A stretch of DNA of 64,000 nt from Kaistella antarctica (GCF_900109615.1 NZ_FOIX01000002.1:372001-436000), one strand, 5' to 3'. Positions 43,176 through 52,222 are shown, counted from the stretch's first letter. Notes: generated by a model from the letters alone, not told the origin. Made by a program: numbers and translations.

Positions 43176-43652
43176 TTATTCAATTTTCGTCCAAGCTTGA
43201 TTGGTTTTTAAATCTTCAAAAAACTGATAGACCTTCTCTAAATTAGGTGTTCCATGTTTTCCGTAATCTTCAATTTTTTTAATTGTTCCATCCTGAAACT
43301 TCAATGTTAAATGCGAAGTCGGTAAATCGGAAACGTTTTCATTTCCATAATAATCTTTCAAATCTTTCGGTTCTAAAGAGTTTAACATTGAAACGAGTCG
43401 ATTGTACTGCTCCTCAGTGATTGTTCCTTTAAAAATCCCTTCCTTTTCTTGAGAATCTCTATCCTGAGAAAAATTAAATCGTTCTGCTTCAAAAATTGCT
43501 GTTCGATCACTATTAATTTTCATTTTAAAAATAGGGCAGAACCCGTAACAGGCGCCAGCTTCATATTCAATAAGGTCATATTTCGCTGCATTTTTGTTTG
43601 TAGAGCAATTAATTAGTAGCATAATGGCGATTAAACTTAATAAATATTTCAT
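43176..43652 (-). CDS. DUF6438 lipoprotein
   Basis: About 158 residues from the preferred ATG at 43652 ('MKYLLSLIAIMLLINCSTNK'), which gives a clean lipoprotein signal with Cys16. The frame is open seven codons further to 43673. The core 'EYEAGACYGFCPIFKMKINS' with two closely spaced cysteines matches what I know of DUF6438, a small Bacteroidota domain of unknown function. The cysteines may form a disulfide outside the cytoplasm. Monocistronic with its own terminator. Confidence 0.8.
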   Translation of the reverse strand: MKYLLSLIAIMLLINCSTNKNAAKYDLIEYEAGACYGFCPIFKMKINSDRTAIFEAERFNFSQDRDSQEKEGIFKGTITEEQYNRLVSMLNSLEPKDLKDYYGNENVSDLPTSHLTLKFQDGTIKKIEDYGKHGTPNLEKVYQFFEDLKTNQAWTKIE

Positions 43653-43743
43653 AGGATTATTTTTAAAGGTCATTTCAACTACTATTCCAAAAAAATAGAC
43701 TTACTAAAAGTAAATCTATTTAATTAAATATTGACAAATAATA

Positions 43744-44727
43744 TTATCCGTGTAATTGTTTCCAAATCGCGTCTTTCAATTCTATTAATCCTTCTTGGGT
43801 AACAGCTGAAAAGAAAATTGGTTGTTTGTTTTCTGGGAATTCTTTTGCAATCTCCGCTTTCAATTCATCATCTAACAAATCAGCTTTAGAAACAGAAATT
43901 ATAAAATCTTTATCTAAAAGCTCTGGATTGTATTGTTGTAATTCGTTTTCCAGAATTTTAAACTCTTCAAAATGACTTTCTGAATCTGCCGGGATTAAAA
44001 ATAGTAGAATTGAGTTTCTTTCAATATGACGTAAAAATCGATGTCCAAGACCTTTTCCTTCTGCGGCACCTTCAATGATTCCTGGAATATCTGCCATTAC
44101 AAATGACTTATAATTCCGGTAATCTACAATTCCTAAATTGGGTGTCAAAGTTGTAAAAGCGTAGTTCGCAATCTTTGGTTTCGCGGCTGAAACGGCTGCC
44201 AATAAAGTTGATTTTCCAGCGTTTGGAAATCCTACCAAACCAACATCTGCCAAAAGTTTTAATTCAAAGGTAACATAGCCTTCTTCACCTGGAAGTCCTG
44301 GTTGTGCGTATCTTGGCGTTTGATTAGTGGAGGATTTGAAATGCTCATTTCCTTTACCGCCTTTACCTCCTTTTTTTAGAATGATCTCTTGACCATGCTC
44401 TAAAATTTCAGCAACGATTTCTCCTTCTTCATTTTTAGCAATGGTTCCCAACGGAACTTCAATATAAATATCTTCACCATAAGCGCCGGTTAACTGGTTT
44501 TTACTTCCATTTTTACCTCGGTCTGCTTTCACATGTCGCGTGTAGCGCAAGGGTAGCAGCGTCCACTCGTGCGAATCTCCTTTTAAAATTATGTGACCAC
44601 CGCGTCCACCATCTCCACCATCAGGTCCACCTTTGGGAACATATTTTTCACGGTTAAGGTGCGCTGATCCAGCGCCACCATGACCACTTGTACAATGGAT
44701 TCTTACGTAATCTACGAAATTTGACAT
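43744..44727 (-). CDS. obg: Obg/CgtA GTPase
   Basis: Obg binds the 50S ribosomal subunit and links GTP/ppGpp levels to ribosome assembly. The 327-residue protein starts with the glycine-rich Obg fold ('[20 protein letters not shown]', '[18 protein letters not shown]') followed by the G domain ('[12 protein letters not shown]', '[11 protein letters not shown]', 'VSKADLL'). It lacks the C-terminal OCT domain of Firmicutes. The frame continues upstream to 44778, but the conserved '[10 protein letters not shown]' start at 44727 is chosen. It sits 84 bases after adk on the same strand. Confidence 0.95.
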   Translation of the reverse strand: MSNFVDYVRIHCTSGHGGAGSAHLNREKYVPKGGPDGGDGGRGGHIILKGDSHEWTLLPLRYTRHVKADRGKNGSKNQLTGAYGEDIYIEVPLGTIAKNEEGEIVAEILEHGQEIILKKGGKGGKGNEHFKSSTNQTPRYAQPGLPGEEGYVTFELKLLADVGLVGFPNAGKSTLLAAVSAAKPKIANYAFTTLTPNLGIVDYRNYKSFVMADIPGIIEGAAEGKGLGHRFLRHIERNSILLFLIPADSESHFEEFKILENELQQYNPELLDKDFIISVSKADLLDDELKAEIAKEFPENKQPIFFSAVTQEGLIELKDAIWKQLHG

Positions 44728-44811
44728 AATGTATTTCTTAGGTATTAGGAGAGAAAACGAAAAAGCAACCCAATTCAACAGATTGCTTTACTGCTCTCGA
44801 AATAGCTGTTT

Positions 44812-45390
44812 TTATTTTATTTTTTCTATTTCCGCAAATAGTTTGGCAGAGATTTCTTCAATTGCTCCAACTCCGTTCACTTCCACATACTTGCCTTGTT
44901 TTTTATATAATTCGGCAACCTCTGCGGTCTTTGCGTAATACTCTTTAATTCTGTTGCTGATAATTTCTTTGTTAGAGTCATCAGTCCGGCCACTTGTTTC
45001 TCCTCTTTTCAAAAGTCGTTCTACTAAAACGGTATCTTCAACAATTAATGAAAGGCAAACGTTAATATCACTGTTCAAAACTTCTTTGACTATATTTTCT
45101 AAGGCTTCAGTCTGTGTGGCAGTTCTTGGAAATCCGTCGAAAATAAATCCTTGCGCCTCACATGGTTTTTTCAATTCGTCGGTCAACATATCGATGGTTA
45201 CTTGGTCGGGAACCAATTCACCTTTATCGATGAATGATTTTGCCAATTGGCCGAGTTCAGTGTTGTTTTTAATATTAAACCGAAATAAGTCACCGGTAGA
45301 AATTTGTTTCAAATTAAATTTTTCAATTAAATTCTGCGCTTGCGTACCTTTTCCGCTTCCTGGAGGACCGAAGAGAACAATGTTTATCAT
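44812..45390 (-). CDS. adk: Adenylate kinase
   Basis: This enzyme converts AMP and ATP to two ADP. The 192-residue protein starts with the P-loop 'NIVLFGPPGSGKGTQAQNLI', then the AMP-binding 'STGDLFR', 'GFIFDGFPRTATQTEAL' and the lid 'LLKRGETSGRTDDSNKEIIS'. The lid is the short type without a zinc finger. It lies between hpt and obg in a minus-strand operon (22 bases after hpt). Confidence 0.96.
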   Translation of the reverse strand: MINIVLFGPPGSGKGTQAQNLIEKFNLKQISTGDLFRFNIKNNTELGQLAKSFIDKGELVPDQVTIDMLTDELKKPCEAQGFIFDGFPRTATQTEALENIVKEVLNSDINVCLSLIVEDTVLVERLLKRGETSGRTDDSNKEIISNRIKEYYAKTAEVAELYKKQGKYVEVNGVGAIEEISAKLFAEIEKIK

Positions 45391-45412
45391 TATATTATTA
45401 TCAGATTAATTT

Positions 45413-45970
45413 TTAGTGATTGATTCTGCCTTCAGATAATTGATATAAATCTGGTAGATTTCTTCCCAACTCATCATAATCAAGACCGTATCCTAAAACG
45501 AATTTGTTAGGGATTTCTTTAGCGACGTAATCAATTTTAAATTCTTTTTTGTAGACATCTGGCTTTAACAACAGCGATGCAACTTTCAAAGATTTTGGAC
45601 GTTGGGTATTTTTAAAATAAGCGAATATGCTTTCAATTGTATTTCCCGTATCTACAATGTCTTCCATTAAAATAATATGGCGACCTTCCACTTCTTTGGT
45701 TAAGTCCATTTTTTTATAGACAATTCCAGTAGATTCTAATCCTCCTACATAAGAACTCATTTGAATAAAGGCGATCTCACATTGACCTGGGTAATGCTTT
45801 AAAAAATCAGAAAAAAACATAATTACACCGTTGAGGACGCCTATGAAAACAGGAACTTCATCTTTGTAATCCTCATAAACTTTCTCAGCAAGATCTTTTA
45901 TGAGTTTTTGAATTTCGTCGTTTTTAAGATAAGGAACGAACTCTTTGTCGTGGATTTTAACTATTTCCAT
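45413..45970 (-). CDS. hpt: Hypoxanthine phosphoribosyltransferase
   Basis: A purine-salvage enzyme making IMP or GMP from hypoxanthine or guanine and PRPP. The 185-residue protein has the PRPP-binding motif 'HIILMEDIVDTGNTIESIFA', 'PVFIGVLNGVIMFFSDFL' and 'FVLGYGLDYDELGRNLPDLY' in the base pocket. It is first in the hpt-adk-obg group and diverges from purA, so two AMP/GMP-related genes share one intergenic region. Confidence 0.94.
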   Translation of the reverse strand: MEIVKIHDKEFVPYLKNDEIQKLIKDLAEKVYEDYKDEVPVFIGVLNGVIMFFSDFLKHYPGQCEIAFIQMSSYVGGLESTGIVYKKMDLTKEVEGRHIILMEDIVDTGNTIESIFAYFKNTQRPKSLKVASLLLKPDVYKKEFKIDYVAKEIPNKFVLGYGLDYDELGRNLPDLYQLSEGRINH

Positions 45971-45985
45971 ATGTTTTTCTAAAGT

Positions 45986-45994
45986 GCAAATTTA
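45986..45994 (-). promoter_or_regulatory. Putative -7 box of hpt-adk-obg
   Basis: Read on the minus strand this is TAAATTTGC, matching TAnnTTTGY, about 15 bases before the hpt ATG. No clear TTG upstream. Confidence 0.4.
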
Positions 45995-46067
45995 AGGAAA
46001 TAATTCGGAAGTGAATAAGGTTAATCCCGACCATATATATCGGTGCTGAATATTTCATGTCTAAATT

Positions 46068-46098
46068 TTGTTCAAGATTATTATTAAAACTATTTTTG
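46068..46098 (+). promoter_or_regulatory. Putative flavobacterial promoter of purA
   Basis: TTG at 46068-46070, 20-base spacer, TATTTTTG at 46091-46098, leader of about 20 bases. Confidence 0.55.
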
Positions 46099-46124
46099 TA
46101 GAAATCTAATAAAAAAAGTAAAAT

Positions 46125-47411
46125 ATGGCAACTTACGTTGTAGTTGGTCTTCAATATGGCGACGAAGGCAAGGGAAAAATTACAGATGTTCTTTCTGCGA
46201 AATCAGATTATGTCGTTCGCTTTCAAGGTGGAGATAATGCAGGACATACCGTTTACGCTGGTGAGGAAAAATTTGTTTTGCACTTGCTTCCATCGGGAGT
46301 ATTGCAGTGTAAAGGCAAGTGTATTATTGCAAATGGAGTCGTTGTAAATCCGAAAGCATTCTTAAAAGAAATAGGACAAATCGAAGAAAAAGGAATGCGG
46401 ACTGATCATGTCTTTATTAGCAGAAGAGCTCATGTCATTATGCCGTATCATATTTTACTCGATACATATCGCGAAGAAGAAGAAGGAGGAACGCAAATTG
46501 GAACGACCAAAAAAGGAATCGGACCGTGTTACGAAGACAAGATTGCAAGAGTCGGAATTCGCATGGTGGATTTATTAAATCCTGAAGTTCTGGCTGAGAA
46601 AATCAAGAAAAATTTAAAGACTAAAAATTCCCTTTTCGAAAAATATTTTGAAAAACCGAAATTAGATTTTGATGAAATTTACAATGAGTTTTTGGCACTT
46701 GGTGAAACATTGAAAGACAGAATTGTCGATACTGAAGTGGAATTGAATCAAGCCGTTCATGATGGTAAAAATATTTTATTTGAAGGAGCGCAAGCTGCTA
46801 TGTTAGATATTGATTTCGGAACCTATCCTTATGTAACCTCGTCTTCACCAACAACTGGCGGAGTTTGTTCTGGCGCTGGAGTTCCCCCAACAAGTCTTGA
46901 AAACTTAATCGGCGTAGCGAAAGCTTACACAACCAGAGTTGGAAATGGACCATTTCCTACAGAACTCAACGATGAGATTGGGGAAGAAATGAGAAAAGTA
47001 GGTAGAGAATTCGGTGCAACAACGGGTAGACCTAGAAGATGTGGATGGCTGGATTTAGTTTCATTAAAACACGCCACCATGATTAATGGAATTAACAATC
47101 TAGTGATTACTAAACTTGATGTTTTATCTGGAATGCCTACTTTAAAAATTGCTACAAAATATAAAACAGAAGACGGAAAAATCATCGACTATTTCACTTC
47201 ATCAACAACGAAATTATACAATTACGAACCGATGTATGAAGAGTTAGAAGGTTGGACCGAAGATATTACCAACGCAAGAACTTATGACGAACTTCCAGAT
47301 AACGCGAAGAAATATATTGAGTTTATTGAAAAGCATTTAGGAATTAATGTTTATCTCGTTTCGGTTGGTCCGGAAAGAACACAGAATATTATTCGAAAAG
47401 AATTATTCTAA
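46125..47411 (+). CDS. purA: Adenylosuccinate synthetase
   Basis: PurA joins IMP and aspartate with GTP in the first committed step to AMP. The 428-residue enzyme has the P-loop-like 'VVVGLQYGDEGKGKITDVLS', the catalytic His in 'QGGDNAGHTVY', 'GTTKKGIGPCYEDKIARVGI', 'LFEGAQAAMLDIDFGTYPYV' and the aspartate loop 'GATTGRPRRCGWLD'. Length and motifs are complete. The intergenic region with hpt contains both promoters. Confidence 0.97.
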   Translation: MATYVVVGLQYGDEGKGKITDVLSAKSDYVVRFQGGDNAGHTVYAGEEKFVLHLLPSGVLQCKGKCIIANGVVVNPKAFLKEIGQIEEKGMRTDHVFISRRAHVIMPYHILLDTYREEEEGGTQIGTTKKGIGPCYEDKIARVGIRMVDLLNPEVLAEKIKKNLKTKNSLFEKYFEKPKLDFDEIYNEFLALGETLKDRIVDTEVELNQAVHDGKNILFEGAQAAMLDIDFGTYPYVTSSSPTTGGVCSGAGVPPTSLENLIGVAKAYTTRVGNGPFPTELNDEIGEEMRKVGREFGATTGRPRRCGWLDLVSLKHATMINGINNLVITKLDVLSGMPTLKIATKYKTEDGKIIDYFTSSTTKLYNYEPMYEELEGWTEDITNARTYDELPDNAKKYIEFIEKHLGINVYLVSVGPERTQNIIRKELF

Positions 47412-47418
47412 AAAATCA

Positions 47419-47448
47419 AAAAGCTGTGAAAATTATTTCACAGCTTTT
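47419..47448. terminator. Shared bidirectional terminator (purA / muramidase operon)
   Basis: 13-bp perfect stem AAAAGCTGTGAAA / TTTCACAGCTTTT with ATTA loop, A/T tails on both sides. Lies between convergent purA and the three-gene minus-strand operon. Confidence 0.9.
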
Positions 47449-47463
47449 ATTTTGATTTTTTTT

Positions 47464-48285
47464 CTAAGAATATTTTAAATAGGCTTTCTCAAGTTTTTGG
47501 TCGTATTTATTGAGTTGATAACTTTTACCATTGTATTTCTCAGCCACTTTTGGCCAGTTCTTTTTGCGGAGATCATTCATGATGTTATTGACTTCTAAGA
47601 ATTTTCCAAAAGCTTTTAAATGCTCGCCTTCACTGAGATACATTTTATCAACAAAATCCTGCACAGAAGAATACCCTAAACTGAGGGCATGATAACCCAT
47701 AATTTGAAAACTTCCCCAAGATGCTGAGGCCAAGGCCGCTTCTTTAATTGCCGCTTTGTTCCCAATTTCCATCGCTTCATTTAGTCGGTCGTATTCTTTT
47801 ACACCGCCTTGGTAAAAAGATTTAGTCCATTTTGGGTAAAGAACATTTCGGTTTTCAGGAGTTAAAATATTTTCTGGGTTGATGCCTCTTTTTAAAAGTT
47901 GTTGCCAGAAAACGTGACCTTCGAAGAGAATTTTAGGTTTTCCATTCAGCAGAAATCCTTTGCCAGAACTTTCTACTTCATTAACCGCCTTTACTGCGGC
48001 GAGTTCAAGATTATAATGTTGTGCAAACGATTTTAAATCTTGTTCGCTCAAAAACAAATCATTGGTAGAAAATATCTCTTTCTTTTTCTCAAATAAAACT
48101 TGCCAAGTTTTCATCCCGACGATTCCGTCACTTACTAAATTGTTTTTTTTCTGAAAATCTTTTACGGCAGTGTCAACTTCAACGCTGAACGAGTCGGAGA
48201 TTTTAACTGGGTATCCAATTTTATAGAGTAATTCGCAAAGTGTATAAACTTCTGGAGCTTTTGCCCGATATTTTAAAGTAGTCAT
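47464..48285 (-). CDS. N-acetylmuramidase (DUF3380-type) with N-terminal peptidoglycan-binding domain
   Basis: A 273-residue endolysin-like protein. Residues about 10-66 resemble the PG_binding_1 helical repeat ('DTAVKDFQKKNNLVSDGIVG'). From about 78 on it matches the muramidase family often used by phages and secretion systems, with the likely catalytic Glu105 in 'AVNEVESSGKGFLL', 'ILFEGHVFWQQLLKRG' and 'ALASASWGSFQIMGYH'. It probably cuts the glycan backbone. There is no signal peptide or membrane segment, so it needs another route to the wall. It is the last gene of an operon, 21 bases after the previous stop. Confidence 0.88.
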   Translation of the reverse strand: MTTLKYRAKAPEVYTLCELLYKIGYPVKISDSFSVEVDTAVKDFQKKNNLVSDGIVGMKTWQVLFEKKKEIFSTNDLFLSEQDLKSFAQHYNLELAAVKAVNEVESSGKGFLLNGKPKILFEGHVFWQQLLKRGINPENILTPENRNVLYPKWTKSFYQGGVKEYDRLNEAMEIGNKAAIKEAALASASWGSFQIMGYHALSLGYSSVQDFVDKMYLSEGEHLKAFGKFLEVNNIMNDLRKKNWPKVAEKYNGKSYQLNKYDQKLEKAYLKYS

Positions 48286-48306
48286 GTTTTTAGGTTTAAG
48301 TATTTT

Positions 48307-50178
48307 TTAAGAAGAAGGGATTTTCGGCATTTTTTCGCAAACCATTCCAATCAAAAAAAATGATTTGAATTTTATTTCTTGTCTTTGGAGTTTATATTCA
48401 AAGGTTTGGGGGTTCGTATTTGGAATGCTGATTTTGGTATCGAAGATGCCATATTCATCTGCTCTCAAGCTTATTTTGTACTCACCAACGGGAATGTTTT
48501 GAGATATTAATCCATCCTCATTCGTCTCAATGTTAAAGACCCGATTCAGTTCACTATTGCTATTAGTACCAACGATTGAAATGCTGCATTTGTAAACGGC
48601 TGCGTTATTTTTAGTATCAATAATTCTAAAATTAATAGTTGCAACATTTCTAATCACTGGCAAGTTGATCGGAATAAATAATGAAGAAATTAAGTTAACA
48701 TTTGCAACTAAAAACGGTCTGGTAGTAGCAGGTGCAACCGGCGTCGCTGTATTAACTGAACGAATTGGATGACTGACGGGAGTTCTTTCTGTTCGTATTG
48801 TAGTAAGGATTGGCGTAGAAGTTAAGATAGACCCCATCTTCATGCGATCCACCGCCACGGTTGATGAAATAACTGCTCCTTCTTTTGGTTTTGTTCGCTC
48901 AAAGAGATGGCGCTTGTTTTCATTTAAATTAATGAATTGAGGGAGGGTTTTTTTCGAAAGATAAGAAAGCTGATCAGATTGCACGGTTCGCTTATCAGTA
49001 ACCACTTTTAGAAATTTTTCGTTGTTATTTTGATTAACAAATAGCTGCTGTTTCATCACGATAGGACCGAAAAAAATAAGTTTATTAGGATCATTTACTT
49101 CGCCGGCACTTACAGAAGGATCTAAAATAATTTTTAAATTTTTAATGAGCATCATTGTTTTAGGAATTGCGGGCAACCTGAAATTGTCAGAAATGGTTTG
49201 TCCATCAGAGATTGGTTTCGTTTCTTTCCATGAGAAATAATTAGAAAGCATAAAGTTTTTATTAAACCAAGATCTCTTTAAATGCACAAAACTATAATCG
49301 AGTTCAATTCCGCTAACTCCTTTTTCGTCATAGTCGATTGATAAAATTTCAGTGGGTAAATTCTCATTAGAGTTTTTCGCAACCAGATATAAATCATCCA
49401 GTTGCTGTTTACTCAGCTTTAAATTATTCCACCCAGATTCATTTTCCATAAAGTCGTAAGGAACAAAGTTGATATCATGAATGGATGAATTCGTTACTAC
49501 ATCTGTTTTTTCTGCAGCGTCAAAGGTGAATTTTGCTTCTTGCGACATGGCGAGAAATAGATCCGCATCTGAATTAGCATTTATTTTTACAATCTCTTTC
49601 TCGATGAGATTTTTGGAACCGCGAACTTTCCATTCTGACAAGGCTAATTCTTTTTGATTCGACAAACTTAAAAGTTGATCACGCCAGTTGTTTTTCTCGT
49701 CATCTGAGTCTAAATCATCAAAAAGCAATAGATGATCAGAGATTTTTTGCAATGCATCATCGTAATTGGTTCTATATTTTTTATAGTTTTTAAATTCTTT
49801 GGTATCGGCATTTTTGGAATCATTTAAAACTGAACTTGATTCGATGGATACTTTATCGAAACTTTCTTCAAAATCTTTAACATTACTAAATTGTAAGATG
49901 TCGCGATAGATATCAAACAAAGCGGTATTTGCATTTAAATCCCAAAAATAATTGGAAATCGGAACGGAATTAAGCTCATAAGAAATGTTCTGTTTTTTGA
50001 TAATTGATTCTACTTTTTTCTGTTGATCATCAAGTAATGCCAAAGGTCTTAGAAGCTCTAAATCTTCGTTTTCATACATTCGCAAGGAAGGACAAATCAT
50101 CGGTAAATCATTGACCATGGATCCTCGAGATAAATAGATATCCCTGATTTTTTGGTAAACGGCAATATAGTATTTCAT
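48307..50178 (-). CDS. Uncharacterised 623-aa protein, paralogue-like to the upstream gene, with inserted Ig-like domain
   Basis: No known function. Starting at ATG 50178, it has a helical charged N-terminal half (about 1-280). A block shared with the upstream gene product follows: Arg-Ser-Trp 302-304 in 'FVHLKRSWFNKNFMLSNYFS', hydrophobic strand 'MMLIKNLKI' 342-350 and 'FFGP' 369-372. Then comes a Pro/Thr-rich linker (about 430-490) and a carboxypeptidase-regulatory-like Ig domain (about 508-586, 'IPVGEYKISLRADEYG'). It ends with 'FFLIGMVCEKMPKIP', again shared. No signal peptide. The frame is open to 50211, but M12 of that version is the better start. Confidence 0.72.
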   Translation of the reverse strand: MKYYIAVYQKIRDIYLSRGSMVNDLPMICPSLRMYENEDLELLRPLALLDDQQKKVESIIKKQNISYELNSVPISNYFWDLNANTALFDIYRDILQFSNVKDFEESFDKVSIESSSVLNDSKNADTKEFKNYKKYRTNYDDALQKISDHLLLFDDLDSDDEKNNWRDQLLSLSNQKELALSEWKVRGSKNLIEKEIVKINANSDADLFLAMSQEAKFTFDAAEKTDVVTNSSIHDINFVPYDFMENESGWNNLKLSKQQLDDLYLVAKNSNENLPTEILSIDYDEKGVSGIELDYSFVHLKRSWFNKNFMLSNYFSWKETKPISDGQTISDNFRLPAIPKTMMLIKNLKIILDPSVSAGEVNDPNKLIFFGPIVMKQQLFVNQNNNEKFLKVVTDKRTVQSDQLSYLSKKTLPQFINLNENKRHLFERTKPKEGAVISSTVAVDRMKMGSILTSTPILTTIRTERTPVSHPIRSVNTATPVAPATTRPFLVANVNLISSLFIPINLPVIRNVATINFRIIDTKNNAAVYKCSISIVGTNSNSELNRVFNIETNEDGLISQNIPVGEYKISLRADEYGIFDTKISIPNTNPQTFEYKLQRQEIKFKSFFLIGMVCEKMPKIPSS

Positions 50179-50237
50179 GTTTTTAGTTTTAAAAATACCA
50201 GCAGAAATCAATTAATTTCTGCTCGTATTGATTGAGA

Positions 50238-51833
50238 TTATACTTTTCCGCTTACGAATTTTTTAATGCTCTTATCTGTATCTGGAGACAAAGGCAAGAT
50301 TCTGCATTTATAGCCAATAATAGAAATGTCGGGACTGCTCATTAAGCCATCATCAAAATTAGCTTTCGTATCTACACTCGTATTGTCATAAGAGTATTTT
50401 GCACTTGAATTAAAGAAGGGTCCAAAACTAAAACCTCCGCCAGCATCGAAATGGGTTTTGATTTGTTGATAGCTCGAAGATTTTTTATTAAACTTAAACT
50501 TTACATCTTTTACCATAATTAACTCTGTGATGATCGATGAGATCAAGCCTTTGCCGGCACCATCGCTGAGAATATCTTTGTTGATTTTCTGAGGGGAGTT
50601 TTCTGCGAATCTCCAATATTTAGATTCCAAAAAGCCTTGGTTGATCCACCCTCTCGCTACAGCTACTTTTCCGATTCTAAAACTGAAACTTACATCTTCC
50701 ATCGAAAAACTGGAGTTGACGCTATCTCGTGTGAAATTAGAACCAGCATTCCCTTTTACAAACAGCGCATTAAATCCGGCTTTTATTGAGGCAGCATGCG
50801 CACTTTTATCATAATTGCTAATGCTTTCTACACTTTTAGAATCAAATGTTGTCCAGCCATCAGATAGTTTTATGGTTTCTGCCGGAACTGGTGAAGAGAC
50901 CGAATAATCGGTGTAATCTATAATTTTTGTACGCAGATTATTTCGATATTCTTTCTCCAGTCTTTTCTTTAGCGTTAAAATGCTTTTAGCCTCAACCTCA
51001 CTGATGTAATTTTGTATTTTCTCTACTGCTTCTTTAAAACCTAGAGCAACCCATGCTTTAAGCGCCATGTCTTCTCTTTTTTTCATGTTCTTTCCGTCGA
51101 TCGAGATTTGCGCAGAAGCATCAGAGTCACCATTGTCAGCAGCAATCCGAACTGCATTATTAGCTTCCACCACTTCTTCATATTTTATCGCGTATTCCAG
51201 ATACTTTTTATACATCGGTGAAATAAAAGTCTGCGTAATTTTTTTAGAATTGGTATCACTTTCAATTTCATCAGGATCGAATTCTGGATTTTTGAGGATT
51301 TTTTCTTTAAAAAGTTTATCTCGCATTTTCCCCAATTTTGTTTCAATTTTAGGATCGATTTCGGAATCAGCAACTTCACACCAATCCATCAAATCTCCAT
51401 AACCTTTGGATACTGACTTTCCCGTTGGATTAAAAATCGCCATCGCTCTGCCTTTTCCGCCTGGTAGTAATGGTGGAGCACCATCATGAATCTCATCAGT
51501 TATCACAGCGAATTGTTCCATTTTTAAATAGTTTCCATTTTTGGTGGAGGAAACCATATCACTATATTCTACCATATTAAACTGCGGTTTTCCGTTGGCG
51601 TCGAGCAATTGATTTCCATCTTTGTCCAAAATAGCTTTTGGTTTTGGTGGGATTCCGAATATTCCATTAATCGCAAAATCGAAAGAATTAGACATTAAAA
51701 CTTTACCTATGGGATCAAACGCAATGAAATTGTTGGGTCCGAGACTTTCTGGATTTTTGTTCGTTAACTCGTCATAGACTTTTGCAATCAGTTTGGCCAT
51801 AAAATCTTTCGTTAAATCTTGTTGTGTGGGCAT
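50238..51833 (-). CDS. Uncharacterised 531-aa protein, first gene of the muramidase operon
   Basis: I do not recognise this family. It has no signal peptide or clear membrane segment. The N-terminal part (about 1-160) has loops rich in Gly/Pro ('INGIFGIPPKPKAI', 'DGAPPLLPGGKGRAMAIFNP'). About 200-305 is helical and charged. The C-terminal third is beta-rich: 'VSFSFRIGKVAVARGWINQG' (Arg394, Trp396), 'SKYWRFAE', strand 'ELIMVKDVKFKF' (437-448), a Gly/Phe segment 'GGGFSFGPFF' (465-474) and 'IIGYKCRILPLSP' (505-517). Several of these recur in the downstream gene, 59 bases away. A structural, pore-forming or effector-like role is possible but unproven. Confidence 0.72.
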   Translation of the reverse strand: MPTQQDLTKDFMAKLIAKVYDELTNKNPESLGPNNFIAFDPIGKVLMSNSFDFAINGIFGIPPKPKAILDKDGNQLLDANGKPQFNMVEYSDMVSSTKNGNYLKMEQFAVITDEIHDGAPPLLPGGKGRAMAIFNPTGKSVSKGYGDLMDWCEVADSEIDPKIETKLGKMRDKLFKEKILKNPEFDPDEIESDTNSKKITQTFISPMYKKYLEYAIKYEEVVEANNAVRIAADNGDSDASAQISIDGKNMKKREDMALKAWVALGFKEAVEKIQNYISEVEAKSILTLKKRLEKEYRNNLRTKIIDYTDYSVSSPVPAETIKLSDGWTTFDSKSVESISNYDKSAHAASIKAGFNALFVKGNAGSNFTRDSVNSSFSMEDVSFSFRIGKVAVARGWINQGFLESKYWRFAENSPQKINKDILSDGAGKGLISSIITELIMVKDVKFKFNKKSSSYQQIKTHFDAGGGFSFGPFFNSSAKYSYDNTSVDTKANFDDGLMSSPDISIIGYKCRILPLSPDTDKSIKKFVSGKV

Positions 51834-52222
51834 GGTTCTTTTATTAATTTTTGTGCTTACTCTATTCAGTTTTCAGCGTTCCCTGTTAAATTATTTCAGC
51901 AAAATTACTAGGGGAGGCGGGTTATCTTTCAGTAGTATTCACCCATTTTAAAACGTCTTTTAGCGGTATTTTAAAACCGTGATTAAACCCTATGATCAAA
52001 ATAAGCGTTGAATTTTTGCAATGAAAAAAACCTCAATAATGATCTATTTTAAGAAATATTCTTTTTAACTGTTTTATTAGTTTGTTATGAATTGAATAGT
52101 TTATTTTAAAAATAGTTACTATAATGGTTTGTTATTTGATAAGTTTTTATCTATTGATAAATATGTTTATTTAAATTGTAATTCAATTGTGGTAAACAAT
52201 AACCAACTAAAAAAGTTTACTG
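51834..52222. promoter_or_regulatory. Divergent intergenic region between the muramidase operon and tonB
   Basis: 389 bases without a gene. On the minus strand a TAATTTTGC -7 box (51907-51899) precedes the operon by about 65 bases. Two exact ATTTTAAAAC words lie 23 bases apart (51945-51954, 51968-51977). The second is part of the near-palindrome CGGTATTTTAAAACCG (51964-51979). These may be operator sites. The 52040-52220 half is very AT-rich with no recognisable signal for tonB. Confidence 0.45.

Noticed and set aside
47464-51833. The muramidase operon as a prophage remnant
   Set aside because: No capsid, terminase, tail, integrase or holin gene is nearby, base composition looks like the neighbours, and both flanks are housekeeping genes.
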